Assembly: GCA_009705865.1 (NCBI GenBank)
Contig: WLSJ01000035.1
Span: forward strand, 1 to 14,153
DNA from: Actinomycetota bacterium
GTDB lineage: Bacteria > Actinomycetota > Acidimicrobiia > Acidimicrobiales > Ilumatobacteraceae
Length of the DNA stretch: 14,153 nt
Direction: 5' to 3'
In this document: one piece after another, positions 1 through 6,846 of the stretch
Layout of the letters: every line of letters starts with the position of its first letter
Position numbering within the stretch: the stretch's first letter is position 1
Notes under the pieces: generated by a model
Database searches by the model: none
What the model was told of the DNA's origin: nothing
What the model saw: only the letters and a program-made list of their open reading frames with translations
Position numbers and translations under genes: made by a program

Positions 1-575
1 ACCATCAACACTGAAATACCTTCGGCGTTGATTTGTTTAACGATTGAGAAAATCTGAGCAATTAACATTGGTGCAAGACCCATTGATGGTTCATCAAGAA
101 GAAGTAACCGAGGATTACTCATTAATGCTCGGCCAATGGCAAGCATCTGTTGTTCTCCGCCAGACAATGTTCCACCCATTTGGCCGATTCGTTCACGCAG
201 GCGAGGAAACAAATGCATGACATGTTCCAAGTCTTTGGCTTTTTGTGGACCCTTATCGCCACGGACATACGTGCCCATGTCAAGATTCTCACGCACAGTC
301 ATACCCGGAAAAATTCCTCGGCCTTCGGGCGCTTGGCAGATGCCGCGCTTCACACGGTCGTGTGGCGCCATCTTTGTGATGTCTTCACCTTCAAAAAATA
401 TAGAACCTTCTGCGACGTTACGTACTCCGGAGATTGTGCGCAATGTTGTTGTCTTGCCTGCACCATTGGCACCAATTAGCGAGACAATTTCACCCTCATT
501 GACATTGAATGAAACGCCTTTGATGGCTTCAATTTTCCCGTAGAACACATGGAGATCTCGTACCTCAAGCAGCAT
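1..575 (-). CDS. livF: LIV-type ABC transporter ATP-binding protein LivF (partial, C-terminus beyond left edge)
   Basis: One of two cytoplasmic ATPases that power uptake through the LivH/LivM pore. Reading down from an ATG at 575, 191 codons stay open to the window edge; the family is usually about 235 residues, so roughly the last 45 are missing. Visible motifs: Walker A GANGAGKT at residues 35-42, Q-loop Gln at 81 in CQAPEGRGIFPGMTVREN (the E-G-R-x-I-F-P stretch is typical of LivF rather than LivG), ABC signature LSGGE at 137-141, and Walker B LLLLDE at 157-162 followed by PSMGLAP. The start lies inside the end of livG (11-base overlap, 565-575), so translation is probably coupled. It is the last visible gene of the liv cluster. 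The LivF assignment is firm; the substrate is not determined by this subunit. Confidence 0.95.
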   Translation of the reverse strand, partial: MLLEVRDLHVFYGKIEAIKGVSFNVNEGEIVSLIGANGAGKTTTLRTISGVRNVAEGSIFFEGEDITKMAPHDRVKRGICQAPEGRGIFPGMTVRENLDMGTYVRGDKGPQKAKDLEHVMHLFPRLRERIGQMGGTLSGGEQQMLAIGRALMSNPRLLLLDEPSMGLAPMLIAQIFSIVKQINAEGISVLM

Positions 576-1344
576 CGTCTGGTACTCCCAAATATGCAGC
601 GATGACGTCGGGATTCTCACGTACTTCTTGCGGAAGCCCTTCGGCGATTTTCCGACCGAAGTCAAGAACAGTAACTCTGTCGCTGATTTTCATGACCACG
701 TTCATGTCGTGCTCAATTAGTAGCACCGTGTATCCCTGGTCGCGTATTTTCAAAATCAATTCGTTCAGTTCTTGCTTTTCTGCAGGGTTAAAGCCGGCCG
801 CCGGTTCATCAAGACATAACAATTCGGGTTCGGTGGCAAGCGCCCGCGCTATTTCAAGACGTCGCTGGTAACCGTAGGGCAAGTTCCGTGCGGCGTCGCT
901 CGCACGATCAGCGATACCCATTAAAGCCAGCAGCTCCATCGATCGATCGTATGATTCCTTTTCTTCTGTGCGCTGACGTTTTGTGCGCAACAAGGATGCA
1001 GGGATTGAAGAAGTCTTTCGAGCATCCGCACCCACCATGACATTTTCTACTGCTGTCATTTCGGAGAACAATCTGATGTTCTGAAAGGTACGAGCGATTC
1101 CGGACTGTGTTATCTCATACCGCTTCAATTTGGTGATGTCAGAGCCGTTGAACATGACAGTTCCTTGCGTCGGCTGATACACACCAGTCATCACATTGAA
1201 ACACGTTGTCTTGCCCGCACCATTAGGACCAATCAGGCCAAGAATTTCACCGCGGAAGATTTTGACCGACACTTCACTGAGTGCGGTCACACCTCCGAAT
1301 TGCATGGTGACATTATTGAAGTCAAGAAGAACTTCGTTCGTCAT
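565..1344 (-). CDS. livG: LIV-type ABC transporter ATP-binding protein LivG
   Basis: Second ATPase of the importer, 259 residues, normal for LivG. Motifs in order: Walker A GPNGAGKTT at 39-47, Q-loop in RTFQNIRLF (Gln 88), signature region LPYGYQRRLEIARAL from 155, Walker B LLCLDEP at 175-181, and an H-loop His in LLIEHDM. The signature is the LivG-type variant (YGYQ in place of SGGQ), not evidence of damage. The C-terminal tail ends with a hydrophobic YLG motif typical of the LivG C-terminal domain. The ATG at 1344 overlaps the stop of livM by four bases (ATGA), and the 3' end overlaps livF by 11, so livM-livG-livF form one translationally coupled block. Confidence 0.96.
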   Translation of the reverse strand: MTNEVLLDFNNVTMQFGGVTALSEVSVKIFRGEILGLIGPNGAGKTTCFNVMTGVYQPTQGTVMFNGSDITKLKRYEITQSGIARTFQNIRLFSEMTAVENVMVGADARKTSSIPASLLRTKRQRTEEKESYDRSMELLALMGIADRASDAARNLPYGYQRRLEIARALATEPELLCLDEPAAGFNPAEKQELNELILKIRDQGYTVLLIEHDMNVVMKISDRVTVLDFGRKIAEGLPQEVRENPDVIAAYLGVPDDAA

Positions 1345-2426
1345 TGCGCAACCTCCTTCCCATCAGAAGAAGTTCTCATTGCGGTTTTGGTACGTACCCG
1401 ACGAGGAAGAAGACCTTCGGGGCGAAACACCATGACGAGAACAAGGGCAATACCAAAAACTAAGACTCGTTTGTCGGTGAAGTTACGAAAGCGCTCTGGA
1501 AGCCACGCCACCATGATGCCGCCAAGAATTGCTCCGGGCATGTTGCCAGACCCGCCAAGAACAACCGCAGCAAGGAACAAAATGGACAACTGCAACGGGA
1601 AGTTGTCAGGACTGATGAAGCCGACCTTGCCTGCATAGTGGGCTCCGGCTAGTCCGCCGACTGCAGCTCCAATAGCGAACGCCCACAACTTGAATTTAAA
1701 AGTATTAACTCCCATGAGTTCTGCTGCATCTTCATCTTCACGGATCGCTGTCCATGCACGTCCAACGCGCGACTCTTCGAGGCGATACAAGCAAAACACA
1801 ACAAGAAAGACAAGTGTTAGTCCAAGCCAGTAATAGGGCTTCGGATCAATAACACCAAACTTTAGAGGACCGATTGATGGTGGCTTACCGATATCACTGA
1901 TACCACGACTTGCTCCAAGCCAATCGAGATTCTTTGCACTGATGCGAATGATTTCTCCGAATCCCAATGTAACGATTGCTAGGTAGTCGCCACGCAATCG
2001 CAATGTAGGAGTGCCCAAAATAACTCCGACCAACATGGAGACCAATACAGCAATGGGTAAAGCCACGATCCACGGGAGCGAAGCATGCTGGCTTGTCAGA
2101 ACGCCAACTACGTACGCACCTACTGCGTAGAACCCCACGTATCCGAGGTCGAGTAGTCCGGCAAGTCCAACAACAACATTGAGACCCAATGCAACCAACA
2201 CAAAGATGATGACCTGATCATTGAGAACGGTAGAAAACTGCGTTCCTGGTGTGTTCACTAGCCAACCGATGCCAGGAATTTTTGGCCACCATGGTGCGAG
2301 GTACAAAGCAAGAACTGCCAGCGCATACCCAGACAAACGTTGCACACGAGACATTGACTTCCAGTGCGCTTGAACGCCGGCAAACAGCGAATAAAAACGC
2401 TTCCAGAGAATTAACAACTGACTCAT
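1341..2426 (-). CDS. livM: LIV-type ABC transporter permease LivM
   Basis: Membrane permease, 361 residues, which pairs with LivH to form the translocation path. Family hallmarks: GLNVVVGLAGLLDLGYVGFY at 81-100, the RGDYLAIVTLGFGEIIRI stretch at 145-162, and the cytoplasmic coupling loop ESRVGRAWTAIREDEDAAEL at 218-237 that contacts the ATPase. About eight to ten hydrophobic segments are visible. The N-terminus carries an additional soluble and amphipathic stretch of about 30 residues before the first membrane span at about 33-45, as in longer LivM proteins. The C-terminal tail is basic (RPEGLLPRRVRTKT) and cytoplasmic. Both ends overlap neighbours by four bases (with livH at 2423-2426 and livG at 1341-1344). 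Confidence 0.95.
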   Translation of the reverse strand: MSQLLILWKRFYSLFAGVQAHWKSMSRVQRLSGYALAVLALYLAPWWPKIPGIGWLVNTPGTQFSTVLNDQVIIFVLVALGLNVVVGLAGLLDLGYVGFYAVGAYVVGVLTSQHASLPWIVALPIAVLVSMLVGVILGTPTLRLRGDYLAIVTLGFGEIIRISAKNLDWLGASRGISDIGKPPSIGPLKFGVIDPKPYYWLGLTLVFLVVFCLYRLEESRVGRAWTAIREDEDAAELMGVNTFKFKLWAFAIGAAVGGLAGAHYAGKVGFISPDNFPLQLSILFLAAVVLGGSGNMPGAILGGIMVAWLPERFRNFTDKRVLVFGIALVLVMVFRPEGLLPRRVRTKTAMRTSSDGKEVAQ

Positions 2427-3547
2427 ACTCTGGCCCTGCCTAAGGATTCACCAAGTATGCCTGTTGGGCGCACCATAAGAACTACAAGAAGAACCACGAA
2501 CGCAATGACGTCTTTCCACTGTCCCCCAAAAAGCGCGGATCCGTAGTTTTCAACTAACCCCAACATAAATCCGCCGAGCAATGCGCCTTTAAGATTTCCA
2601 ATACCGCCAAGTACTGCAGCAGTGAAACTCTTGACTCCCAAAATGAAGCCGATATTGAAACGAGATTGGTCGTAGACCAATGTGAATAACATTGCAGCAC
2701 CACCAGCCATTACTCCACCAAGTGCAAATGTGACCACAATAATAAGGTCAACGTTGACGCCTAAGATTCGCGCCGTTTCAGCATCTTGAGCAACAGCGCG
2801 AACACCGCGACCCAATTTAGTTTTATTGACAAATAATGTGAGTGCCGTCAGCATCAACAATGCACCAACAATCACGATGACATAATCGACACGAACATCT
2901 GTGCCAAGTGCTTTAAATAGCACTTTCTTTTCCAAGATTCGTGGCGTTTGATACTGCTCACGGCGATTTGGACCCCAGATGCCTACCGCTTCTGCAATCG
3001 CAGTTGAGGCTCCAATCGCAGAGATAAGAAAAGCGAGGCGGGGTGCTTTTTTACCCTTCTTAAAAAACCGAATATACGAATAGGAAATCGGTGCTGTTCC
3101 AACACACGCAATAATGAGATTTGCTTTGGTCTCATTTACAAAAATTAGGCCAAGTACAAATGCGGTGAGGAATGCCAGCGCAATTGCGCCAAAAGCATCT
3201 CCATTGCCACGCAATGGTCGATAGGCAATTCGTTCTAGTGCGACTGCCCCGACACCAGAGATGAACATTGCAGCAAAAAGGATAAAGACCAAGAAAAGAA
3301 CAAGGGTTCCTCCCGCGCGATACGGATAGTTTCCGTCTTCCAGCAAGGGAATATTCAGAAACTGTGTTGAGGCAATCAGTGCACTGAAAGTACCCACCAT
3401 GAAGATTTCTGAATGAGCAAAGTTAATAAGACGTAGCACGCCGTAGACAAGCGTGTACCCAAGTGCGACCAATGCATAAATAGAGCCGAGCGCTAGGCCG
3501 GTAACCGTGAGATCCCAGAACGTGCGAACTATTAGCCAATCAGGCAT
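2423..3547 (-). CDS. livH: LIV-type ABC transporter permease LivH with an internal insertion
   Basis: Membrane permease, 374 residues, longer than the usual 290-310. Hallmarks: LALGSIYALVALGYTLVYGV from 18, INFAHSEIFMVG at 41-52, ERIAYRPLR at 105-113, the coupling loop GRGVRAVAQDAETARILGVN from 247, and the C-terminal KSFTAAVLGGIGNLKGALLG from 306. Between YRPLR (113) and PRLAFLISAIGAS (169) there are about 55 extra residues that the E. coli LivH layout lacks, where these two elements are almost adjacent. The insert holds a hydrophobic stretch (about 118-137), a polar turn, a second moderately hydrophobic stretch (143-160) and a lysine-rich end (KKGKK). The start is ATG 3547; the SD is weak (AGG only). 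Downstream it overlaps livM by four bases. Confidence 0.94.
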   Translation of the reverse strand: MPDWLIVRTFWDLTVTGLALGSIYALVALGYTLVYGVLRLINFAHSEIFMVGTFSALIASTQFLNIPLLEDGNYPYRAGGTLVLFLVFILFAAMFISGVGAVALERIAYRPLRGNGDAFGAIALAFLTAFVLGLIFVNETKANLIIACVGTAPISYSYIRFFKKGKKAPRLAFLISAIGASTAIAEAVGIWGPNRREQYQTPRILEKKVLFKALGTDVRVDYVIVIVGALLMLTALTLFVNKTKLGRGVRAVAQDAETARILGVNVDLIIVVTFALGGVMAGGAAMLFTLVYDQSRFNIGFILGVKSFTAAVLGGIGNLKGALLGGFMLGLVENYGSALFGGQWKDVIAFVVLLVVLMVRPTGILGESLGRARV

Positions 3548-3596
3548 TTATACGACCTATCAAAAAAAACGTAACGAAAACATCATAGACAAACGA

Positions 3597-3624
3597 AACG
3601 ACCGGGGATTACTCCCCGGTCGTT
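3597..3624 (-). terminator. Perfect 12-bp hairpin between livK and livH (partial terminator or mRNA stabiliser)
   Basis: Arms 3597-3608 and 3613-3624 are perfectly complementary (AACGACCGGGGA / TCCCCGGTCGTT) around a four-base loop. For minus-strand transcription the hairpin sits 30 bases after the livK stop and about 50 bases before livH. It is followed by a weak T-rich stretch (TCGTTTGTC) rather than a strong U-run; an eight-T run occurs only 27 bases further on (3562-3569). The likely role is a leaky terminator or 3'-end stabiliser that leaves more binding protein than permease, a common arrangement in ABC importer operons. The hairpin is seen directly; the function is inferred. Confidence 0.75.
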
Positions 3625-3654
3625 ACCGTTTTGTTCAAAAGTGAACCCGAAGGT

Positions 3655-4794
3655 TTACTTGATTAGACCGAGTGAACCGTCAATCTTGCCATCTTTGATG
3701 GTGTAGGCGTAAACAGCTGTACCGACAACTTCGCCGGTCTCGTCCCACTTCAATTGCTTTGTTACGCCAGGAGCGTCGTAAGCCTTGATGAAGGAAAGAA
3801 TTGCTGCACGATCACGCGCACCAGACTTGATTGCTGCAAGGAACACAGTTGCTGCGTCGTAGGCCTCAGCACCATATGTTGCTGGGTCTTCGCTGAACTT
3901 TGCCTGGAAAGCTTTGAGGAACGTTGCATTTGAGTCGAATGGAGCACATGTGCAACCAATGATTGAACCCTCTGCTGCTGGACCGCCTGCTTCGATGTAA
4001 CCCTTGTCGAGAACTCCGTCACCGAAGTACAACTGAGCGTCAACTCCGCCGTCACGCAATTGCTTGGCAAGCTTGCCAGCTGCTGCGTAGTAACCACCAA
4101 AGAACAAAGCATCAATGCCAGCGTCCTTTGCTGCTGTTACAACTGCCGAGTAGTCAGCACTTTCTGGATCGATGCTGTTCATTTCAACTGCTTTGTCACC
4201 AAGGCTTGTCTGAACGATGTCTGCAAGACCCTTACCGTATTCAGATGCGTCGTCGAGAACTCCGACTTTCATCTTTCCATCAGCAGTGATTTTGGTTGCA
4301 AGGCCTGGGCCCTGCTTGTCGTCGCCAGCAAGCGCACGGTGGAAAATCTTCCAGCCGTTCTTTGAAAGATCTGCGTTGGTAGCTGATGGAGTGATGATCG
4401 GAAGACCAGCCTCATCGAACTTGCCATTGACTGCTTTCGACTCACCAGAGAATGCTGGTCCAACGATTCCGAGAACGCTTGCATCAGCGATTGCCTTGTC
4501 GGCAAGTGCTGGAGCCTGGTCTGGGTCACCTTGTGAGTCGTATGCTTCGATGCCTACTTGGCAATCAGCATTTGCTTCATTGAACTCTGCGACTGCAAGG
4601 TCGAGGCCCTTTTTGATGTTCACACCAAGGTTGCCTGCTTCTCCGGTGAGTGCGCCAAAGAATGCAATCTTCACGCCTTCACAAGATGCTGCAGCACCGT
4701 CTGATGTTGAGTCATCACTTCCGCCGCAGGCAACGCCTACGAGTGACAGACCGATAATGAGTGCGCTTGCGCGCACGATACGGCTTTTCTTCAT
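3655..4794 (-). CDS. livK: LIV-type ABC transporter substrate-binding lipoprotein LivK
   Basis: Extracytoplasmic binding protein that captures the substrate for LivHMGF, 379 residues from ATG 4794. An in-frame reading continues up to 4890, but the 4794 start is preferred: it has an SD (GGGGAG, spacer 8) and begins a proper lipoprotein signal (MKKSR, then a hydrophobic core, then VACGG with Cys23 as the lipidation site; position -3 is Gly, slightly unusual). The mature protein opens with an acidic/Ser-rich linker, then VKIAFFGALTGEAGNLG, the typical first strand and ligand loop of type-1 periplasmic binding folds. Other family landmarks are VGPAFSGESKAVN, PIITPSATNADLS and FHRALAGDDKQG. Members bind branched-chain or aromatic amino acids, amides or aromatic acids; sequence alone does not fix the ligand. 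Confidence 0.94.
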   Translation of the reverse strand: MKKSRIVRASALIIGLSLVGVACGGSDDSTSDGAAASCEGVKIAFFGALTGEAGNLGVNIKKGLDLAVAEFNEANADCQVGIEAYDSQGDPDQAPALADKAIADASVLGIVGPAFSGESKAVNGKFDEAGLPIITPSATNADLSKNGWKIFHRALAGDDKQGPGLATKITADGKMKVGVLDDASEYGKGLADIVQTSLGDKAVEMNSIDPESADYSAVVTAAKDAGIDALFFGGYYAAAGKLAKQLRDGGVDAQLYFGDGVLDKGYIEAGGPAAEGSIIGCTCAPFDSNATFLKAFQAKFSEDPATYGAEAYDAATVFLAAIKSGARDRAAILSFIKAYDAPGVTKQLKWDETGEVVGTAVYAYTIKDGKIDGSLGLIK

Positions 4795-4802
4795 GTGTTT
4801 TT

Positions 4803-4815
4803 CTCCCCTTAGGAG
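4803..4815 (-). promoter_or_regulatory. livK ribosome binding site, partly self-complementary
   Basis: On the minus strand the SD GGGGAG (4808 to 4803) lies eight bases before ATG 4794 and decides the livK start. Just upstream is CTCC (4815 to 4812), which can pair with GGAG of the SD around a five-base loop. The four-pair stem is small, so a regulatory role is speculative; the SD itself is clear. Confidence 0.6.
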
Positions 4816-4855
4816 GTAGGTGACAATAGCCACAGTTACTGGGTAGTACGACCAA

Positions 4856-4883
4856 ACTATCGGCGTCTTTAACAAAAGGTCAA
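4856..4883 (-). promoter_or_regulatory. Candidate sigma70-type promoter for livK
   Basis: Minus strand: a -35-like TTGACC (4883-4878, five of six to TTGACA), a 16-base spacer, then a -10-like GATAGT (4861-4856, four of six to TATAAT). It overlaps the kynU stop codon and lies 61 bases upstream of the livK start, giving a leader of roughly 50 bases. This would allow the transporter to be expressed independently of the upstream kynurenine genes. Based on pattern match only. Confidence 0.45.
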
Positions 4884-6061
4884 GGGGCAACTAGGTGTTC
4901 GACCAATTTCACGATGTCTCCATAGGAGTTATAGAGGGGGGCCATACCGAATCTCATCAGATCGGGTGGACGGAAATCGGCGATGACCCCTCTGGCCGAC
5001 ATGTGCTGAACTAAGGCTTTACCACCCGCAAACCCCAGCGCCACATGGCTTCCGCGAGATTCAGAGGCTCGCGGCGACTCTAAAGTGAAGCCTTTTCCAG
5101 CCAAATACTCATCGAAGAGGCCGATAAAGAACCCAGTCAGTCCAACACTTTTGGCCCTAATTGCCTCAATATTGGTCTCGGAAAAAATATCCAGTGCCGC
5201 TTCCAGGGATTTCATGCTCAAAACAGTGGCTGTTCCGGTCAAAAACCGTGCGATGCCTGGGGCTGGGCGAAAACTGAGGTCAAAATCGAAGGGAGCCTCG
5301 TGGGCCCACCAGCCCTGGAGGGTTTGACCCGATTCTTGAAGCAACCGAGGAGCTACATATATATAGGCAGGGGCGCCGGGGCCGCCATTGAGATATTTGT
5401 ATCCACAGCCGACCGCAAAATCGATATTCAGGACAGTTGCATCGAAGGGCACCGCGCCGGCCGTATGGGCAAGATCCCAGACCATCAAAGCTCCGTGAGA
5501 ATGTGCCGCGGTTGTGATTCCGGCCGCATCCAAAATTTGTGCGCTGCGATAGTCAACGTGAGTGGCGGTAACAACGGCAGTCCGTTCCGAGATGGCCCCG
5601 ATTATTTCTTGCGCGGGAACTGCAATCAACGAAAGCCCCATCTGGTCTGCGACGCTTTGCGCGATGTAAATATCGGTAGGGAAATTGTTGATGTCGATCA
5701 CAATTTCTGTTCGACCAGGTCGAAGGCCCACTGCTGCCATCAACGCTTTATGCAAATTGATGGAGGTGTTGTCGCAACTAATCACCGTGTCTGGTGCTGC
5801 GCCAATCAGTGGAGCAATCATGTTGCCGACACGTGCTGGCATCGCGAGCCACTCTTCATCCCATGAACGAATCAGACGCTCGCGCCATTCATGTTCAATT
5901 GTGTGATGCAATACTTCACGCGATCGCAGCGTGAGAGGCCCAAGTGAATTGCCATCGAAATAAGTGACGTCTGCAGGAATATCAAAACGCTGACGAAGTG
6001 GCGCTAGAACATCTTGTGCATCAAGCGTGCGCGCCATGTTTTCTGCATCAATGAGACTCAT
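4880..6061 (-). CDS. kynU: Kynureninase
   Basis: PLP-dependent enzyme that cleaves L-kynurenine to anthranilate and L-alanine in tryptophan breakdown (it can also act on 3-hydroxykynurenine); cytoplasmic. At 393 residues it is slightly short of the usual 400-430 but has all landmarks: YFDGNSLGPL at 34-43, NFPTD at 126-130, THVDYRSAQ at 167-175, WDLAHTAGAVP at 195-205, and GCGYKYLNGGPGAPA at 218-232, where Lys222 is the expected Schiff-base lysine. RGSHVALGF (336-344) and DFRPPDLMRFGMAPLYNSY (362-380) complete the fold type I C-domain. The ATG at 6061 shares one base with the stop of the upstream formamidase gene (TAATG), so the two are coupled. Codon choice in the 3' two-thirds looks more G/C-rich than in the 5' third. 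Confidence 0.95.
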   Translation of the reverse strand: MSLIDAENMARTLDAQDVLAPLRQRFDIPADVTYFDGNSLGPLTLRSREVLHHTIEHEWRERLIRSWDEEWLAMPARVGNMIAPLIGAAPDTVISCDNTSINLHKALMAAVGLRPGRTEIVIDINNFPTDIYIAQSVADQMGLSLIAVPAQEIIGAISERTAVVTATHVDYRSAQILDAAGITTAAHSHGALMVWDLAHTAGAVPFDATVLNIDFAVGCGYKYLNGGPGAPAYIYVAPRLLQESGQTLQGWWAHEAPFDFDLSFRPAPGIARFLTGTATVLSMKSLEAALDIFSETNIEAIRAKSVGLTGFFIGLFDEYLAGKGFTLESPRASESRGSHVALGFAGGKALVQHMSARGVIADFRPPDLMRFGMAPLYNSYGDIVKLVEHLVAP

Positions 6062-6846
6062 TATCGCTCTTCCAGTAGTTGTGCCAGAGTCCAGTCTCCC
6101 ACCACTGTGCCACGTTTCAACAAATCGTACGGAAGATTGAAATGGTCTCGGTGTGGAACAACAACAACTTCTGACTTTGCTCCTGACGATGACAGGTATT
6201 CCGAGTATTCGGCGTTTTGTCGAATGAACTCTGACGATTCTGATTCACCAACTGCACACAGCGCGTGCGAGATGCCGTTCACATGCGGCAATAACTGCGG
6301 GCTAATGGCGGCTGCAGACTGAGGCGTGAGATGAAGTGGATCATTTGTGTCGATGACGACTAGTGGTCGGAGGTCATAAATTCCACTGAGCAATACAACC
6401 CCAGACAGTCGCGATGAAATGGCGTATTCACGGGCGCACATGGCCGCCAAGTGAGCACCGGCACTACAGCCAGCCAACACCACTGTGGTTGGTTGCAGTT
6501 CTGCAATCGTTTTCTCAACATCAACAATGCATTCTTCGATGATGTCTGGAACAGTGGCAAAAGGCGCCAACGTGTATTCCACAGCATGAAGAGAAATTCC
6601 CTCAGTAATTGCGTCACGTGCGTTAAACAAAGAATCGGCTGCGGATAGGCGCTGCCAATACCCACCGTGGATGTAAATCAATAGTGGTCTATGCGACTGT
6701 CGCAAAGCGACTGCGTCATGTGGCTTGCTGAGCTCGTGATATTCAGCGAGATATTCATCAAGTGGCTTGAGAGCATGGCGCGATGGCGAGTATTCATAAT
6801 CAACATCGGCATCAGAGGCAGATTGCCAATTGAATGGCGTATTCAC
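6061..6846 (-). CDS. Kynurenine formamidase-like alpha/beta hydrolase
   Basis: Probably hydrolyses N-formyl-L-kynurenine to kynurenine and formate, the step before kynureninase. 261 residues, alpha/beta-hydrolase fold. Motifs: YSPSR at 19-23, IHGGYWQR at 59-66 (HGGYW oxyanion-hole motif typical of AFMID-type formamidases), GCSAGAH at 126-132 with nucleophile Ser128, and HRDHFNLP from 232 with candidate catalytic His235. This is the animal-type (AFMID-like) hydrolase, not the metal-dependent KynB cyclase family, so the symbol kynB is avoided. The start is GTG at 6846, overlapping the stop of the dioxygenase gene (GTGA, four bases); its stop overlaps the kynU start by one base. The neighbour makes the formamidase role likely; a general esterase is the alternative. 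Confidence 0.85.
   Translation of the reverse strand: MNTPFNWQSASDADVDYEYSPSRHALKPLDEYLAEYHELSKPHDAVALRQSHRPLLIYIHGGYWQRLSAADSLFNARDAITEGISLHAVEYTLAPFATVPDIIEECIVDVEKTIAELQPTTVVLAGCSAGAHLAAMCAREYAISSRLSGVVLLSGIYDLRPLVVIDTNDPLHLTPQSAAAISPQLLPHVNGISHALCAVGESESSEFIRQNAEYSEYLSSSGAKSEVVVVPHRDHFNLPYDLLKRGTVVGDWTLAQLLEER

Noticed and set aside
3562..3569. Eight-base T-run (minus strand) as the U-tract of an intrinsic terminator
   Set aside because: It is 27 bases beyond the hairpin, too far to act as its U-tract, and no second stem adjoins it.
4217..4819. Plus-strand 200-codon open reading frame opposite livK
   Set aside because: It is antisense to a well-supported gene, is rich in Ser/Pro/Ala as expected of a shadow frame, and has no recognisable domain.
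4795..4890. Longer livK protein starting at 4890
   Set aside because: The extra 32 residues precede a complete lipoprotein signal peptide, overlap kynU, and lack an SD, while ATG 4794 has a good one.
5355..5365. Short AT repeat (atatatata)
   Set aside because: It encodes Tyr-Ile-Tyr in the conserved part of kynU; too short to be a meaningful repeat or regulatory element.
5300..5866. Plus-strand 188-codon open reading frame opposite kynU
   Set aside because: It lies fully within kynU on the other strand, has no family motif, and its Cys/His/Arg-rich composition is typical of a shadow frame.
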